From Effrenium voratum (Eukaryota; Sar; Dinophyceae; Suessiales; Symbiodiniaceae), in NCBI GenBank assembly GCA_963377175.1, contig CAUJNA010001724.1, positions 1-64,000 on the forward strand: a stretch of DNA of 64,000 nucleotides, written 5' to 3'. The notes below the pieces were generated by a model. The model did not search any database and was not told the DNA's origin. It worked only from the letters and a program-made list of their open reading frames with translations. Positions 61,481 through 64,000 of this stretch are shown here, one piece after another (position 1 is the stretch's first letter; each line of letters begins with the position of its first letter). The position numbers and the translations under genes were made by a program.

Positions 61481-63605
61481 TGAGGAACAGTCTCAGCCAT
61501 AGGTGCATGGGTTTGGGTTAGACCTCTGTAGTGCCAGGGTGAGATTCTGACTCATGCTCATCTCTGGGGTAATGCTATAGAAGTGGCAAGGCGCCAACTA
61601 TTTCGGGACCCGATAAAATGGTAACTCTGCAAAGCAGAGATGCGACAGTTTGACTTGTCTGATGATTGGCCACGGAGGTGCGCAGTCTTCCTTTTCTAAA
61701 AGAGCATCGTCTTCCAAAATGGGCCTGGGCAGCTTTGGACCTCAAGCCGGGGGACAAAATGATCATGTCCACCCGTGCTTGGCCCACTTAAGGCAGCCCG
61801 TAAAACGGTGGATTTAAACATCAGGTTATCAACCCATGCAAAAAGGGTTCGCCATGCTGACAAAGCTCAATATTGGTTTGTCTCAAAACGGAGGGAGCTC
61901 CAATATGCGGGAGGTGAGTTTTTTGTTGAGGGCAGCCTGGCTTGGCATGCGGGATGTCTTTTGTCTTGAAACGGGGCAGCCTGCACAAAAACGTCCTTTC
62001 CTGCTGGTTTCCCATCAAAAACGCCAGCCCATCAATCTCGCAAATCACTTTCCCCTCTTTAGAAGTTAGAACTTTTATAGCTTTCCAAGAGTTTAGGCTA
62101 GAAGTTAGAACCGCTCTTAAAACAAATAAAAGAACCCCCTCTCGCAACTCACTTTCCCCTCTTTAGCAGTTGGAGTTTTTAGAGCTTTCCAAGTTTTTTT
62201 TTGGTAGAAGCTAGAACCGCTCATCAAAACTCGAACATCCCTCTCACACATCAAACTTCCCTCTCGCCGTCCACCCACCCCACAAGAGACCTCCACCCGC
62301 GGGCCCGTGGGTCCCGCGAAAGGCCTATGCCCAGCTGAGCGGCTGCCGCTTCCGTTTGGCCTCCTTTGAGCCGGCGGGGGAGGAGGAGAAGGGTCCTTTG
62401 GGGTGGGGGGCGGGGGGGGGGGGAGCTGGGGTATTCTACCATTGGGAGTTAGTATTATATATATATATAAATCCGTTTTTGGTTGCAACTATTTTTTTTG
62501 GCCGATTAGTTAGTTTTAAAGTTGGAATCGATTTCACTACTGGACGTATGTTCTCATTTTGTACAGGGGGCGAAAAAGCAAATGGGAGTATAGGAACTTG
62601 CATTTGTAAACAGAGAGCCCAGTCCTGGGAAAGCGCCTGTGAATTGTGGGATAAACATGGGTACACCACTTGCAAACATTATGTCACACTTTCCTATGCG
62701 GATAGTGGCTTTCGGGGGGGACAAACTCTAGTGCTCGCCATTAGGCGCGGCATTCATGCGCACCTTTTCGGTTGGAGTCCTTTTTCGGTCGGATTGGTTG
62801 CACGTAGATGGGTTCCGCAGCACGGATTTCAGTCAGACCGAAAAGGGAGCTGGATGAAGGGAGCTGGGGGATCCAACTGGAGCCAAAGAGGGAGCTTTGG
62901 AGCTCCCAGGAGGTCTCTAAGGACATCTTTGGCGCATTTTGCCAGGGGATGTTAGGACTGAACAACTTTTTGATCCAACGAATGGGTTTTCCGTATTAAA
63001 CCACGAAAAGTTGCACGTGTAGCAGGGGAGCAGATTTCGCAACCGAGACATGGCGCCGTATGCCAGTGCCTTGCGAGTTGTCCTTACCTAGGCGCCTACC
63101 AGGCCGTTGCTATGTGGGCAGGGGCTACCATGGGGGGGATTTTCCGGTTTCCTCGCCGGAGGCACCGGAGGAGAATCTTTAGAAATTTGCCCAGCACGAA
63201 CAAACCGCACCCTCTCCAAAAAAATCACTTTCCAGAAACGCCCCCAAGACCTGCCCAGACCTTATTTGGCCGTAGGGCTTGTTAATCCCCAAAAACCCGT
63301 TGATCCAGGCGTTGCGGCCGTCCGCCCAGCGTACTTCGCGCGAAGAAGATTTCGCGCTTGAACATATGCTGAAGGGGAGCCGACCGCCGCCCGGCTCCGT
63401 TTTTGCCTTTCGCCCGGAGAGCGAGCGATGTGGCGGGTCGTTTTGGGGTACTTGGCTGTCGGAGAGGAGATCTCCAAGGAGAAGAGCGTTCGCCTGAAGG
63501 CCCGCGCTGAGGCCGAGCCCCAGGCGAAGGGATGCTGGGATTCTCGTGCATTGGGGGACCACACATCATTCTTTGGATGATGTCAGCGGGTGCATCATGC
63601 CTGCT
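61481..63605. other. Non-coding with gene fragments and repeats
   Basis: Holds a duplication of about 70 bp (gaagtta/cagttgga...ttttatagagctttcca at 62060 and 62165), fragments resembling the 59.4-kb exon (62320-62395, 63370-63430), a 19-kb-array unit copy (62515-62577) and the dispersed repeat at 62925-63035. No complete gene. Confidence 0.4.
62925..63035. repeat. Dispersed repeat shared with 59625-59735
   Basis: tttggcgcattttgccaggggatgttaggactgaacaact..., gggttttccgtattaaaccac, gtgtagcaggggagcag. Confidence 0.8.
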
Positions 63606-63820
63606 CTCTCCCTCCCCTCCCCTCCCCTCCCCTCCCCTCCCCTCCCCTCCCCTCCCCTCCCCTCCCCTCCCCTCCCCTCCCCTCCTCCCCTCCCTCCCTC
63701 CCCTCCCTCCCTCCCCTCCCCTCCCTCCCCTCCCCTCCCCTCCCCCCCCCTCCCCTCCCTCCCCCTCCCCTCCCCCCCCTCCTCCCCTCCCCTCCCTCCC
63801 TCCCTCCCTCCCTCCCTCCC
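63606..63820. repeat. CCCCT/CCCT microsatellite
   Basis: About 215 bp of (CCCCT)n grading into (CCCT)n and mixed C/T runs. All frames through it (PSPPLPSPP or GGEGRGGEG) are artefacts. Confidence 0.98.
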
Positions 63821-64000
63821 AACATGAGAATACTTTTTGGGTGGGCGAAATAAGGAACAGAGCCGGACAACACGTTGGTCAATGCGCCGTCCGTCCCTCC
63901 GATTCTTGCTTTGTGGTTTGGAGGCATTTGCCAAGGGCACACAAGAAGCAGGGGTTCAACTCCAAGTCCAAACCAATCCAAACGGCCAATTTTGGGCATC
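63821..64000. other. Window end, no gene seen
   Basis: Short unique sequence after the microsatellite, with no recognisable feature. Confidence 0.3.

Noticed and set aside
63546..63999. Pro-rich and Gly/Glu-rich ORFs at the window end
   Set aside because: Translations of the CCCCT microsatellite on either strand.

Overview
This window looks like nuclear DNA of a dinoflagellate, most likely a Symbiodiniaceae-type alga. That is an inference, from four signs. Coding DNA is sparse and cut into small exons (about 60-150 bp) spread over kilobases. Introns often start with GC or GA instead of GT, and end in AG followed by G, with short matching words at both ends. Short terminal-inverted-repeat (TIR) elements, minisatellites and dispersed repeats fill most of the non-coding space. 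Every gene supported with any strength is on the + strand, as expected for unidirectional dinoflagellate gene arrays. No bacterial operon, rRNA gene, intact tRNA gene or CRISPR array is visible.

Region by region. (1) 1-22 kb: the 3' part of one gene whose exons encode phospholipid:diacylglycerol acyltransferase (PDAT, LCAT-like fold). Twelve exon segments can be placed, from the active-site region (HSMG elbow) through the Asp region (VDGDGTVP) to the C-terminal His region (KHVEMLGNH). Its introns hold several families of small TIR elements, a 110-bp tandem array, and one TIR insertion whose pre-insertion state is preserved in a paralogous repeat 6 kb away. (2) 22-28.9 kb: a large inverted tandem array, then two exons of an L-asparaginase-like gene. 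(3) 28.9-33.7 kb: minisatellites, a 0.5-kb tandem duplication and a tRNA-derived SINE-like element, with no convincing gene. (4) 34.3-35.8 kb: a two-exon gene for a divergent histone H3-fold protein. (5) 37-46 kb: uncharacterised ORFs (38.7, 39.7, 42.2-44.7 and 45.4 kb) separated by members of one modular dispersed repeat. (6) 46.1-54.7 kb: two roughly 0.6-kb direct repeats of that family bracket a 7.4-kb + strand block. It encodes a 409-aa mostly helical protein, a 90-aa protein, an ASCH-like (PUA-superfamily) protein and a putative DDE-type transposase split over several frames. (7) 54.7-64 kb: an ORF with a 63-bp repeat, a tandem 322-bp repeat carrying hairpins, a 1.24-kb TIR element, and isolated exon-like pieces, including one with a KPELNGKEG motif.

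Two loci deserve most attention: the cassette at 46.7-54.1 kb, where an ASCH-like reader-type protein and an unassigned helical protein travel with a transposase in a lineage known for 5-hydroxymethyluracil in its DNA; and the divergent H3-like gene at 34.3 kb. Exon ends are read by eye from protein similarity and splice-site context. No alignment or expression data were available.
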